A DNA stretch of 64,000 nucleotides. Origin: Streptomyces blattellae (GTDB taxonomy: Bacteria; Actinomycetota; Actinomycetes; Streptomycetales; Streptomycetaceae). The translations under genes were made by a program, and so were the position numbers. Positions within the stretch are counted from its first letter, which is position 1. Each line of letters starts with the position of its first letter. The notes beneath the pieces were generated by a model. It was not told the DNA's origin. It did no database searches and was given only the letters and a program-made list of their open reading frames with translations. Below are positions 15,453-24,070 of this stretch, piece by piece. The stretch lies in NCBI RefSeq assembly GCF_009709555.1, contig NZ_WJBG01000213.1:1-64000 (forward strand), read 5' to 3'.

Positions 15453-16583
15453 TCAGTACGACTTGGGCAGGCCCAGGGTCTGGTGGGAGACGTAGTTGAG
15501 AATCATCTCCCGGCTCACTGGAGCAATACGGGACACGCGGGCGGCGGTTATCAGCGAAGCGAGGCCGAATTCCCGGGTGAGGCCGTTTCCGCCGAGGGTG
15601 TGCACGGCTTGGTCGACGGCTTTCACGCACGCCTCCCCGGCCGCGTATTTCGCCATGTTGGCGGCTTCTCCCGCGCCGGCGTCGTCTCCGGCGTCGTAGA
15701 GGCAGGCCGCCTTCTGCATCATCAGGCGGGCGAGTTCGAGTTCGATGTGCGACTGGGCGAGGGGGTGCGCGATCGCCTGGTGGGCGCCGATGGGGGCCTT
15801 CCAGACGGTGCGCTCGCACGCGTAGGCGACGGCTCGGTCGAGGGCGTACCGGCCCATGCCGATCGCGAAGGCGGCCGTCATGATGCGTTCGGGGTTGAGA
15901 CCGGCGAAGAGCTGGAGGAGCCCCGCGTCCTCGTCGCCGACGAGGGCGTCGGCGGGGAGCCGTACGTCGTCGAGGGTCAGCTCGAACTGCTTCTCGGCGG
16001 CGTTGAGTTCCATGTCGATCTGGCGCCGCGCGAAGCCTTCGGCGTCTGCCGGGACGATGAACAGGCAGGGTTTGAGGCTGCCGGTGCGGGCGTCTTCGGT
16101 GCGGCCGACGATGAGGGTGGCGTCGGCGATGTCGACGCCGGAGATGAAGACCTTGCGGCCGGTGAGCAGCCAGTCGGTGCCGTCTTTGCGTGCCGTGGTG
16201 GTGATGCGGTGGCTGTTGGAGCCGGCGTCGGGTTCGGTGATGCCGAAGGCCATGGTGCGTTTGCCTTCGGCGAGGGCGGGGAGCCATTCGCGTTTCTGGG
16301 CCTCGGTGCCGAAGCGGGCGATGACCGTGCCGCAGATCGCCGGGGAGACGATCATCATGAGGAGGGGGCAGCCGGCGGCGCCGAGTTCTTCGAGGACGAT
16401 GGAGAGTTCGGCTGTGCCGCCGCCTCCGCCGCCGTGTTCCTCGGGGAGGTTGACGCCGAGGTAGCCGAGTTTCGCGGCCTCCGACCAGAGGTCTTCTCGG
16501 ACGAAGTCGCGGCCGTGGCGTTTGCCGAGTGCGGCGACAGCCGCTCGGAGGGCTTTGTGTTCTTCGGTTTCGACAGTGGTCAT
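15453..16583 (-). CDS. Acyl-CoA dehydrogenase
   Basis: A 376-residue flavoprotein. FAD and substrate motifs: MAFGITEPDAGSNSHRITTTA, GRKVFISGVDIAD, and HTLGGNGLTREFGLASLITAARVSRIAP near the C-terminus. The usual C-terminal catalytic glutamate segment (YEGT) is replaced by APVS, so the base must come from elsewhere, as in isovaleryl-type enzymes, or is lost. It would introduce the alpha-beta double bond needed before carboxylation. ATG 16583 follows GGAGTG. The gap to the ligase gene is 26 bp. Confidence 0.9.
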   Translation of the reverse strand: MTTVETEEHKALRAAVAALGKRHGRDFVREDLWSEAAKLGYLGVNLPEEHGGGGGGTAELSIVLEELGAAGCPLLMMIVSPAICGTVIARFGTEAQKREWLPALAEGKRTMAFGITEPDAGSNSHRITTTARKDGTDWLLTGRKVFISGVDIADATLIVGRTEDARTGSLKPCLFIVPADAEGFARRQIDMELNAAEKQFELTLDDVRLPADALVGDEDAGLLQLFAGLNPERIMTAAFAIGMGRYALDRAVAYACERTVWKAPIGAHQAIAHPLAQSHIELELARLMMQKAACLYDAGDDAGAGEAANMAKYAAGEACVKAVDQAVHTLGGNGLTREFGLASLITAARVSRIAPVSREMILNYVSHQTLGLPKSY

Positions 16584-16658
16584 GTCACTCCTTCGTCGAT
16601 GGCTGGTCGCGCTCACACGGCGGAGCCGCATATCGATATCGATACGGCCCCCGCCCCT

Positions 16659-18500
16659 TCAGGTTTCTTCCACCACCGCCAGCAATTGGCCGACCGTCAC
16701 CTGTTGTCCAGGTACTGCGTCCAAGGCGCTCAGCGTCCCTGTGACCGGCGCGGACACGCGGTGCTCCATCTTCATCGCCTCCAGCCACACAAGCGGCTCT
16801 CCGGCCCGTACAGCCGCTCCTACGGCCGCCCCCTCGGCGATCCGCACCACCGTGCCCGGCATCGGTGCGAGCAGGGACCCCGGCGGGTGCTGGGGCGTCG
16901 GGTCGGGGAAGCGGGGCAGGGCCTTGAGGGCGGTGGCACCGACGAAGATCTCGTCGCCGTACCGGGCCACCTCGAACTTGCGCTGTACGCCGTCCACTTC
17001 GAGTACGACCAGCCGGGCGTCGGCGCGGACGACCCGCACGCCGTCCGCGGCCAGGCCCGTCCTGGTGTGCCGGTAGCGGACCTCGTGTTCCTCGCCTGCC
17101 GTCTCGTAGCGCTTGGTCTGGGGCTGGGACGGGACGTTGCGGAAGCCGCCGAAGCGGGAGCGGGCGTGGGTGTCGGCCAGGGCCGCGGCGAGGGGGGCGT
17201 AGGGGTCGGGGGCGGGGGCGGTGAGTTCGGTGAGGTGGCGGTCGTAGAAGCCGGTGTCCATGCGGGCGGTGGTGAACTCCTTGTGCCGCAGGGAGCGGAC
17301 GAGGAGGTCGCGGTTGGTGGGCGGGCCGTGGACGGCGGCGCGTTCGAGGGCGCCGGCGAGTCTGCGGACGGCCTCCGCGCGTGTGGGGGCGTGGGCGACG
17401 GCCTTGGCGAGCATGGGGTCGTAGTGGACGCCGATGTTGTCGCCGTCGGCGTAGCCGGTGTCCAGGCGGATGCCGTCGGGGACGGCGAGATGGTGCAGGG
17501 TGCCGGTCTGCGGGGCCCAGTCGCGGGCCGGGTCCTCGGCGTAGAGGCGGGCCTCGACGGCGTGGCCACGCGCGCGTGGGGGGTCGGTGTCGAGGGCGTG
17601 GCCTTCGGCGACGCGGAGTTGGAGGGCGACGAGGTCGATGCCGTACACGGCTTCCGTGACGGGGTGTTCGACCTGGAGGCGCGTGTTCATCTCCAGGAAG
17701 TGCGGTGTGTCACCGGCGACGAGGAACTCGACGGTGCCGGCGCCCGTGTAGCCGACGGCGCGGGCGGCGCGTACGGCCATCTCGTACAGGGAGTTGGTCA
17801 GTTCGGGTTTCAGACCCGGTGCGGGGGCCTCTTCGACGACCTTCTGGTGGCGCCGCTGGAGGGAGCAGTCCCGGGTGCCGAGCGCCCACACCGTGCCGTG
17901 CGCGTCGGCGAGGATCTGCACCTCGACGTGGCGGCCGTCCTCCACGTAGGGCTCGATGAAGACCTCGCCGTCACCGAAGGCGCTGTGGGCCTCGGCGCGG
18001 GCCCCTTCGAGTGCCGCGGGCAGGTCCGCGAGGCGGCGGACCACTCGCATCCCGCGGCCCCCGCCGCCCGCCGCCGCCTTCACCAGCACCGGCAGGTCCG
18101 CCTCGGTGACCTCGCGCAGGGGCTCGATGCCCATCAGCTCCTTGGCGCGTGTCTTGGACGCCATGGCCTCGATCGCTTCCGGGGGCGGGCCGATCCAGGT
18201 GAGGCCCGCGTCGATGACCGCGCGGGCGAAGCCGGCGTTCTCGGAGAGGAAGCCGTAGCCGGGGTGCACGGCGTCCGCGCCGGCCGCGAGCGCCGCATGC
18301 ACGATTCTGTCGCCGCGCAGATACGTGTCGGAGGGCGCCGCCCCCGGCAGCCGTACCGCCGTGTCGGCCACGCGCGCGTGGAGGGCGTTTTCGTCGGCGT
18401 CCGAGTGCACGGCGACCGTCCGGATTCCCCACGCACGGCAGGTGCGGAAGACCCGGCAGGCGATCTCGCCCCGGTTGGCCATCAGGAGGGTTCTGATCAC
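16659..18500 (-). CDS. Biotin-dependent acyl-CoA carboxylase alpha subunit (biotin carboxylase + BCCP)
   Basis: About 613 residues. Biotin carboxylase comes first (LLMANRGEIACRVFRTCRAWG, GYGFLSENAGFARA, glycine-rich ATP loop KAAAGGGGRGMR, EVQILADAHG, EMNTRLQVEHPVTE). After a linker, the C-terminal biotinyl domain carries EAMKMEH, the biotinylated lysine. Between AMASKTRAKELM and the glycine-rich loop the chain is roughly ten residues shorter than usual. GTG 18500 fits the family start; an in-frame GTG at 18521 is an alternative. The closest roles are methylcrotonyl-CoA or geranyl-CoA carboxylase, judged from the neighbouring beta subunit and the AtuA-like gene. Confidence 0.9.
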   Translation of the reverse strand: MIRTLLMANRGEIACRVFRTCRAWGIRTVAVHSDADENALHARVADTAVRLPGAAPSDTYLRGDRIVHAALAAGADAVHPGYGFLSENAGFARAVIDAGLTWIGPPPEAIEAMASKTRAKELMGIEPLREVTEADLPVLVKAAAGGGGRGMRVVRRLADLPAALEGARAEAHSAFGDGEVFIEPYVEDGRHVEVQILADAHGTVWALGTRDCSLQRRHQKVVEEAPAPGLKPELTNSLYEMAVRAARAVGYTGAGTVEFLVAGDTPHFLEMNTRLQVEHPVTEAVYGIDLVALQLRVAEGHALDTDPPRARGHAVEARLYAEDPARDWAPQTGTLHHLAVPDGIRLDTGYADGDNIGVHYDPMLAKAVAHAPTRAEAVRRLAGALERAAVHGPPTNRDLLVRSLRHKEFTTARMDTGFYDRHLTELTAPAPDPYAPLAAALADTHARSRFGGFRNVPSQPQTKRYETAGEEHEVRYRHTRTGLAADGVRVVRADARLVVLEVDGVQRKFEVARYGDEIFVGATALKALPRFPDPTPQHPPGSLLAPMPGTVVRIAEGAAVGAAVRAGEPLVWLEAMKMEHRVSAPVTGTLSALDAVPGQQVTVGQLLAVVEET

Positions 18501-18611
18501 GAGGAGTGCATTCTCTTCCACTAGATCACCGCAGCCATCAATTGAGGAACCACCACGTCGAGCAACCAGGTCCGCGAGAGCGGCGGCGGTTTGGCCGCAA
18601 AGGACAGCGCC

Positions 18612-20210
18612 TCACATCCGGAAGACGCCGAAGCCGCCGCGGGCGCCCTCGAAGGGGGCGGTGTGGACGGCCGACAGGCACATGCCGAGGACGGTGCGGG
18701 TGTCGCGCGGGTCGATGACTCCGTCGTCGTACAGCCGCCCGGACAGGAACGCCGGCAGGGACTCGGACTCGATCTGCTGCTCCACCATCGCCCGCAGGGC
18801 CGCGTCGCCCTCTTCGTCGTACGGCTGCCCCTTCGCGGCGGCCGACTGGCGGGCGACGATCGACAGCACGCCGGCGAGCTGCTGCGGGCCCATGACGGCG
18901 GACTTGGCGCTGGGCCAGGCGAAGAGGAAGCGGGGGTCGTAGGCGCGGCCGCACATGCCGTAGTGCCCGGCGCCGTACGAGGCCCCCATGAGCACGGACA
19001 GATGCGGCACCGTCGAGTTGCTGACCGCGTTGATCATCATCGCGCCGTGCTTGATGATGCCGCCCTGCTCGTACTCCCTGCCGACCATGTAGCCGGTGGT
19101 GTTGTGCAGGAACAGCAGCGGGATGTCGCGCTGGTTGGCCAGCTGGATGAACTGGGCGGCCTTCTGGGACTCCTCGCTGAACAGGACCCCTCGGGCGTTC
19201 GCCAGCACCCCTGTGGGATAGCCGTGGAGCGTCGCCCAGCCGGTGACCAGGCTGGTCCCGTACATCGGCTTGAACTCGTCGAAGTCGGAGGCGTCGACGA
19301 TCCGGGCGATCACCTCGCGCGGGTCGAAGGGGGTGCGCAGGTCGCCTGGGACGATCCCCAGCAGCTCGTCCGCGTCGTACTCGGGTGGCGCGGCCGGGCC
19401 CGGATCGCCGTACGCCTTGCGGTGGTTGAGGCGGGCGACGACGCGCCGTGCCTGCCGGAGCGCGTCCTGCTCGTCCACGGCGAAGTAGTCCGCGAGACCC
19501 GACACGCGCGCGTGCATCCCGGCGCCGCCCAGTGACTCGTCGTCGCTCTCCTCGCCGGTGGCCATCTTCACCAGGGGCGGTCCGCCGAGGAACACCTTCG
19601 CGCGTTCCTTGACCATGATCACGTGGTCGGACATGCCGGGGATGTACGCGCCGCCCGCGGTCGAGTTCCCGAAGACGACGGCGAGGGTCGGGATTCCGGC
19701 GGCGGACAGCCGGGTGAGGTCGCGGAAGACGGCGCCGCCCGGGATGAAGATCTCCTTCTGGCAAGGGAGGTCGGCGCCCCCGGACTCCACCAGGTTGACG
19801 CAGGGCAGCCGGTTGGCGAGCGCGATGTCGTTGGCGCGCAGGGCCTTCTTCAGGCTCCACGGGTTGCTGGCACCCCCGCGCACGGTCGGGTCGTTGGCGG
19901 TGATCAGGCACTCCACGCCCTCGACGACCCCGATGCCGGTGACGAGGGCGGCACCGACCGTGTAGTCACTGCCCCAGGCTGCCAGCGGCGACAGCTCCAG
20001 GAAGGGCGTGTCGGGGTCGAGGAGCAGCTCGATGCGCTCGCGGGCGAGGAGTTTTCCGCGTCCGCGGTGCCGCTCGACGTACTTCGGGCCGCCCCCCGCG
20101 AGCGCCTTCGCATGCTCGGCGTCCAGGTCGGCGAGCTTGGCGAGCATGGCCTCGCGGTTCGCCCGGTAGTCCGCGCCGTCGAGGTCGAGGGCCGTGCTGA
20201 GAACCGTCAC
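18612..20210 (-). CDS. Acyl-CoA carboxylase beta subunit (methylcrotonyl/geranyl-CoA type carboxyltransferase)
   Basis: A 532-residue carboxyltransferase. N-terminal crotonase-like half: RGRGKLLARERIELLLDPDTPFLELS and GGAYIPGMSDHVIMV with FLGGPPLVKMATGEE. C-terminal half: GYMVGREYEQGGIIKHGAMMINAVSN and GAGHYGMCGRAYDPRFLFAWPSAKSAVMG. The phrase HARVSGLADYFAVDEQDAL is typical of the methylcrotonyl/geranyl branch rather than the propionyl branch (SGVAHF). It transfers carboxyl from biotin to the gamma-carbon of a branched enoyl-CoA. GTG overlaps the previous stop as GTGA, so it is translationally coupled to the AtuA-like gene. Confidence 0.92.
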   Translation of the reverse strand: MTVLSTALDLDGADYRANREAMLAKLADLDAEHAKALAGGGPKYVERHRGRGKLLARERIELLLDPDTPFLELSPLAAWGSDYTVGAALVTGIGVVEGVECLITANDPTVRGGASNPWSLKKALRANDIALANRLPCVNLVESGGADLPCQKEIFIPGGAVFRDLTRLSAAGIPTLAVVFGNSTAGGAYIPGMSDHVIMVKERAKVFLGGPPLVKMATGEESDDESLGGAGMHARVSGLADYFAVDEQDALRQARRVVARLNHRKAYGDPGPAAPPEYDADELLGIVPGDLRTPFDPREVIARIVDASDFDEFKPMYGTSLVTGWATLHGYPTGVLANARGVLFSEESQKAAQFIQLANQRDIPLLFLHNTTGYMVGREYEQGGIIKHGAMMINAVSNSTVPHLSVLMGASYGAGHYGMCGRAYDPRFLFAWPSAKSAVMGPQQLAGVLSIVARQSAAAKGQPYDEEGDAALRAMVEQQIESESLPAFLSGRLYDDGVIDPRDTRTVLGMCLSAVHTAPFEGARGGFGVFRM

Positions 20211-21949
20211 AGGAGGGCCTCCGGGATGTCCAGGTGGCGGGAGCGCAGCCATTCGCCGAGGGCTTTGGCCTGCGGGTCGAAACGGTGCTGGGCGGCGACC
20301 CCTTCGCCGAGGATTCCCTCGACGACGAAGTTGAGGGCGCGGAGGTTGGGGAGCGGGTGGCGGGTGACGGTCAGCTCGCGGCTTTCGGGTATCAGCTGCC
20401 GGAATCTGTCCGTGGTCAGCTCGTGGACGAGCCATCGCCAGGCCTCGTCCGTCCGCACCCAGACACCGATGTTGGCGTTCCCGCCCTTGTCGCCGCTGCG
20501 GGCGCCGGCGACCAGGCCGAGAGGGGCACGTCTCCTGGGACCGTCCGACAGCGCCTCGGGCATGGGCGGGTCCGGTGCGGGGGCCTCTTCGTCGCCCTCT
20601 TCGTCGCCCTCTTCGTCGCGCTCTTCGTCGTCCTCTTTGTCGTCCTCGAACGCGGCGGTGTCGTGGGCCGGGGGCACAGGGATCAGGCGCCCGTCATGGA
20701 GGACGGCCATATGGGGAACGGCGCCATGGGGGACGTACACATCCTCGAAGACCCCATACGGCACGCCCTTTCCAGGTGGCGCGAGCACATGGAATCCGGG
20801 GTAGCTGGCGAGCGCCAGCTCCACGGCGGCACTGCTCAGCGCCCGTCCGACGGTCTCCTGGTCGGGGTCGCGCACGACGAGCCGGAGCAGGGCGCTCGCG
20901 GTCTCCTCGGTCGGGGCGTCGGCCCGGTCGGTGCGGACGAGGTCCCAACGGACATCGGCGGGCGGGGACTTGGCCAGGGCGTCCGTCATCTGCTCCCGCA
21001 CCAGATCGGCCTTGGCCTCGATGTCGAGCCCGGTGAGGACGAAGGCGACCTCGTTGCGGAAGCCGCCGAGGTGGTTGACGCCGACCTTGAGGGTCGGGGG
21101 CGGAGCCTCGCCGCGTACGCCGTCGACACGGACACGGTCGGGGCCTTCCCGGGTCAGCCGTACGGTGTCCAGCCGGGCGGTGACATCCGGTCCCGCGTAC
21201 CGGGCGCCGGACGTCTCGTACAGCAGCTGGGCCGTCACCGTGCCCACGTCCACGAAGCCGCCGGTGCCGGGGTGTTTGGTGATGACGGAGCTGCCGTCGG
21301 CGTGCAGTTCGGCGAGCGGAAAGCCGGGGCGGCGCAGGTCGTGGCCGCCGTCGCGGAAGAACGCGTAGTTACCGCCGGTGGCCTGTGCCCCGCACTCCAG
21401 CACGTGCCCGGCGACGACGGCGCCCGCGAGCCGGTCGTACTCCCCCGGCTGCCAGCCGAAATGGGCGGCGGCGGGCCCCATGACCAGGGCCGCGTCCGTC
21501 ACCCGCCCGGTCACCACCACGTCGGCGCCCTCCCGCAGACAGGCCGCGATGCCGAAGCCGCCGAGGTAGGCGTGGGCGGCGAGGCTGCCGGGGTGCCGGG
21601 CGGTGAGGTCGTCGCCCTCGACATGCGCGACGCGGAGGGGGATGCCGAGCCGGTCCGCCAACTCCCTCACGGCGTCGGCGAGTCCGGCCGGGTTGAGCCC
21701 GCCCGCGTTGGTGACGATCCGGACGCCGCGCTCATGGGCGATGCCGAGGCACTCCTCCAGCTGGCGGAGGAAGGTGCGGGCGTAACCGGCGGCCGGGTCC
21801 TTCAGCCGGTCCCGTCCCAGGATGAGCATGGTGAGTTCGGCGAGGTAGTCGCCCGTGAGGACGTCGAGTTCACCGCCGGTGAGCATCTCGCGCATGGCGT
21901 CGAAGCGGTCGCCGTAGAAGCCGGAGGCGTTGCCGATACGCAGGCTCAC
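20207..21949 (-). CDS. AtuA-like protein (DUF1446 plus ferredoxin-fold domain)
   Basis: A 580-residue protein. Residues 1 to about 450 are the DUF1446/AtuA domain (RIGNASGFYGDRFDAMREML, LTGDYLAELTMLILGRDR, VTNAGGLNPAGLADAV, VVTGRVTDAALVMGPAAAHFGW). The last 100 residues (GARSGDKGGNANIGVWVRT) match the AtuA-associated ferredoxin-fold domain. Between them lies an Asp/Glu repeat (EEGDEEGDEE, from 20580-20660). In Pseudomonas, AtuA is encoded with geranyl-CoA carboxylase for acyclic terpene catabolism; its own reaction is not settled. It shares GTGA overlaps with both neighbours. Confidence 0.88.
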   Translation of the reverse strand: MSLRIGNASGFYGDRFDAMREMLTGGELDVLTGDYLAELTMLILGRDRLKDPAAGYARTFLRQLEECLGIAHERGVRIVTNAGGLNPAGLADAVRELADRLGIPLRVAHVEGDDLTARHPGSLAAHAYLGGFGIAACLREGADVVVTGRVTDAALVMGPAAAHFGWQPGEYDRLAGAVVAGHVLECGAQATGGNYAFFRDGGHDLRRPGFPLAELHADGSSVITKHPGTGGFVDVGTVTAQLLYETSGARYAGPDVTARLDTVRLTREGPDRVRVDGVRGEAPPPTLKVGVNHLGGFRNEVAFVLTGLDIEAKADLVREQMTDALAKSPPADVRWDLVRTDRADAPTEETASALLRLVVRDPDQETVGRALSSAAVELALASYPGFHVLAPPGKGVPYGVFEDVYVPHGAVPHMAVLHDGRLIPVPPAHDTAAFEDDKEDDEERDEEGDEEGDEEAPAPDPPMPEALSDGPRRRAPLGLVAGARSGDKGGNANIGVWVRTDEAWRWLVHELTTDRFRQLIPESRELTVTRHPLPNLRALNFVVEGILGEGVAAQHRFDPQAKALGEWLRSRHLDIPEALL

Positions 21950-22740
21950 GCGCCGGCTCCCTTCGGCGGGCGCCCGGCGCCGGACGGGCCCGCGAAGGCC
22001 TGGGCGATGTCCAGCCAGCGGTCGGCGTCCCGGCCCTCGGCCCGTACGGCGAGGTCGGCGCGGTGGGCACGCCGGGTGACCAGGAGGCAGAAGTCGAGGG
22101 CGGGGCCGGTGACGCGTTGCGGGGCGTCTTCGGGGCCGTAGGCCCACAACTCCCCGGAGGGGGCGAGGATTTCCACCCGGAACTCTTCGGCGGGTGCGGC
22201 CAGCCCGTGCACCGCGAAGGCATAGTTCCGGGCGCGCACCCCGATGCGGACCACATGCCGGAGCCGGTCCGTGGGTGGGCGGATCACACCCAGGGTGTCG
22301 GCGATGTCCTGCCCATGCGCCCAGGTCTCCATAAGCCGGCCGGTTGCCATAGAGGCGGCCGACATGGGTGGGCCGTACCAGGGAAAGCGCGTCCCCGTGT
22401 CGGCGGCACACAGGGTGCGGTCGAGTGCCTCGCGCCCGGACCGCCAGTCGGCGAGCAGCTCCGCGGGAGGCTTGGCCGCGCCCTCCCGCGCACCCTCGTC
22501 GACGAAGGTGTCCGACGCGGCGAACGCCTTCTTGACCTCGCGGCTGAAGGCGTCCGGGTCGGTCATGGCGAGCAGCGCACCACGGTCGGTCCAGGCGAGA
22601 TGCGCGATCTGGTGGGCCACGGTCCAGCCGACGGCGGGAGTGTCCAGTGCCCACTCCCCCTCGGTCAGCTCCCCCACGAGCCGGTCGAGTGCCTCGCTCT
22701 CCTCACGCAGGTCGTCGATCACAGGCGTCGGATCAGACAC
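21946..22740 (-). CDS. TIGR03084-family (DinB/mycothiol-dependent-like) metal-binding protein
   Basis: A 264-residue protein. The four-helix DinB-like part has the metal-binding histidines VGWTVAHQIAHLAWTD and ETWAHGQDIADTLG (family pattern H-x3-E-H-like). The C-terminal part (FRVEILAPSGELWAYGPEDAPQRVTGPALDFCLLVTRR) matches the sterol-carrier-like tail of TIGR03084 proteins. Relatives include mycothiol-dependent maleylpyruvate isomerases, but the substrate is unknown. GTG 22740 follows GGGAG and is the first gene of the eight-gene operon. Confidence 0.85.
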   Translation of the reverse strand: MSDPTPVIDDLREESEALDRLVGELTEGEWALDTPAVGWTVAHQIAHLAWTDRGALLAMTDPDAFSREVKKAFAASDTFVDEGAREGAAKPPAELLADWRSGREALDRTLCAADTGTRFPWYGPPMSAASMATGRLMETWAHGQDIADTLGVIRPPTDRLRHVVRIGVRARNYAFAVHGLAAPAEEFRVEILAPSGELWAYGPEDAPQRVTGPALDFCLLVTRRAHRADLAVRAEGRDADRWLDIAQAFAGPSGAGRPPKGAGA

Positions 22741-22873
22741 GGTGCGCTCCCCTCGGGCACAGCGATGTGCGGTGGGTGGGCTGTGGCGCGGTGGCATGCG
22801 GGCCGGAGCCACGCGGTACGGTGCGCCACGCGGTGCGGTGCGCTTCGGAGCATGGCAGCGACGCAAAAAACAA

Positions 22874-22887
22874 GCAAGCGTGCTTGC
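22874..22887. promoter_or_regulatory. Inverted repeat GCAAGC-GT-GCTTGC, candidate operator of the carboxylase operon
   Basis: A perfect 6+2+6 palindrome GCAAGCGTGCTTGC lies 134 bp upstream of the first gene of the operon, in an unusually A/T-rich patch (CAAAAAACAAGC ... GCATTAATTC). It suits a TetR-type dimer. The operon ends with a TetR gene, so autoregulation is plausible. Confidence 0.5.
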
Positions 22888-22992
22888 ATTAATTCACCGC
22901 TCGCCTCCCGCAACTGCGCATCCATGCGCATGGATGCGCACGTGGAGCCAGGTCGGGCTGGTGTTGCGGAGCCGGCTGCCGAGTGTCCCCAC

Positions 22993-23949
22993 TCAGTTCC
23001 CCGCGACCCCGGCCTTCCCCCGCCCCACCTGAGTCCGGACCGCCCCCATGCTCGCGGTGATGACCAGGGCGATCGCGGCGGCCTCGGTGGCGGAGAGGGC
23101 CTGCTGGAGGACGAGGAAGCCGGCGGTTGCGGCGACGGCGGGTTCGAGGCTCATCAGGATGGCGAAGATGGAGGCGGGCAGGCGGCGGAGGGCGAGGAGT
23201 TCGAGGGTGTAGGGGAGCACGGAGGAGAGGATCGCGACGGCGGAGCCCAGTGCGACGGTCGTGGGGTCCAGGAGCTTCGGGCCCGATTCGGCGATCCCCA
23301 GCGGCAGGAACAGCACCGCCGCGACCGCCATCGCGAGGGCGAGCCCATCGGCCTGCGGGAAGCGTCGGCCCGTACGGGCACTGAAGACTATGTAGGCCGC
23401 CCACATGGCGCCGGCGCCCAGGGCAAAGGCCACACCTATGGGGTCCAGGCTGCTGAAGCCTCCACCGCCAAGCAGGAAGACACCGGTGACGGCGAGCCCG
23501 GCCCAGATGAGGTTGACGGCCCGGCGGGAGGCGAGGACCGAGAGGGCGAGCGGGCCGAGCACCTCAAGGGTGACGGCGGGGCCGAGGGGGATGCGGGCGA
23601 CGGCCTGATAGAAGAGGCCGTTCATCGCGGCCATGGTGATTCCGAAGACGACGACCGTGCCCCAGTCGGTACGCGAGTGGCCGCGCACGCGCGGGCGGCA
23701 GATCAGCAGCAGCACCAGCGCCGCCGCCAGCAGCCGAAGGGTCACCACACCCAGCGCCCCCGCCCTCGGCATCAGACTCACCGCCAGCGCACCGCCGAAC
23801 TGCACCGAGACACCCCCGGCCAGCACCAGGCCCACCGGCCCGAGGGCCCCCCAGCGGCGCGGGGCGCCCGCCGGAACGGCTCCGTGATCCGCCGCGGGAG
23901 CGACAGCCGAGGTCGGCTCGGACGGGGCGGCGGCGCTGGGGGTGCTCAC
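22993..23949 (-). CDS. EamA/DMT-family membrane transporter
   Basis: A 318-residue protein with ten predicted transmembrane segments arranged as two EamA repeats (LGPVGLVLAGGVSVQFGGALAVSL and PIGVAFALGAGAMWAAYIVFSA begin the two halves). The second half contains SILSSVLPYTLELLALRRLP- and SLEPAVAATAGFLVL-type motifs typical of RhtA-like amino-acid or metabolite exporters. The substrate cannot be read from the sequence. GTG 23949 follows GGAAGG; a TTG at 23961 is an alternative. Confidence 0.88.
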   Translation of the reverse strand: MSTPSAAAPSEPTSAVAPAADHGAVPAGAPRRWGALGPVGLVLAGGVSVQFGGALAVSLMPRAGALGVVTLRLLAAALVLLLICRPRVRGHSRTDWGTVVVFGITMAAMNGLFYQAVARIPLGPAVTLEVLGPLALSVLASRRAVNLIWAGLAVTGVFLLGGGGFSSLDPIGVAFALGAGAMWAAYIVFSARTGRRFPQADGLALAMAVAAVLFLPLGIAESGPKLLDPTTVALGSAVAILSSVLPYTLELLALRRLPASIFAILMSLEPAVAATAGFLVLQQALSATEAAAIALVITASMGAVRTQVGRGKAGVAGN

Positions 23950-24070
23950 GGGGCCTTCCAAGGTCTCGGCTCAGGGTTCGTGCATCACGATGCACTGCAC
24001 AGTCCAGGGTAGTGGACTTCGTCAGGCGTGTGAACCCGTTATGCAACTGACCTGGTAGACGGGGTGAGCC

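Noticed and set aside
15483..18524. 1013-codon plus-strand frame opposite the dehydrogenase and carboxylase genes
   Set aside because: Antisense to well-recognised enzymes; Gly/Val/Asp-rich shadow of high-GC codons.
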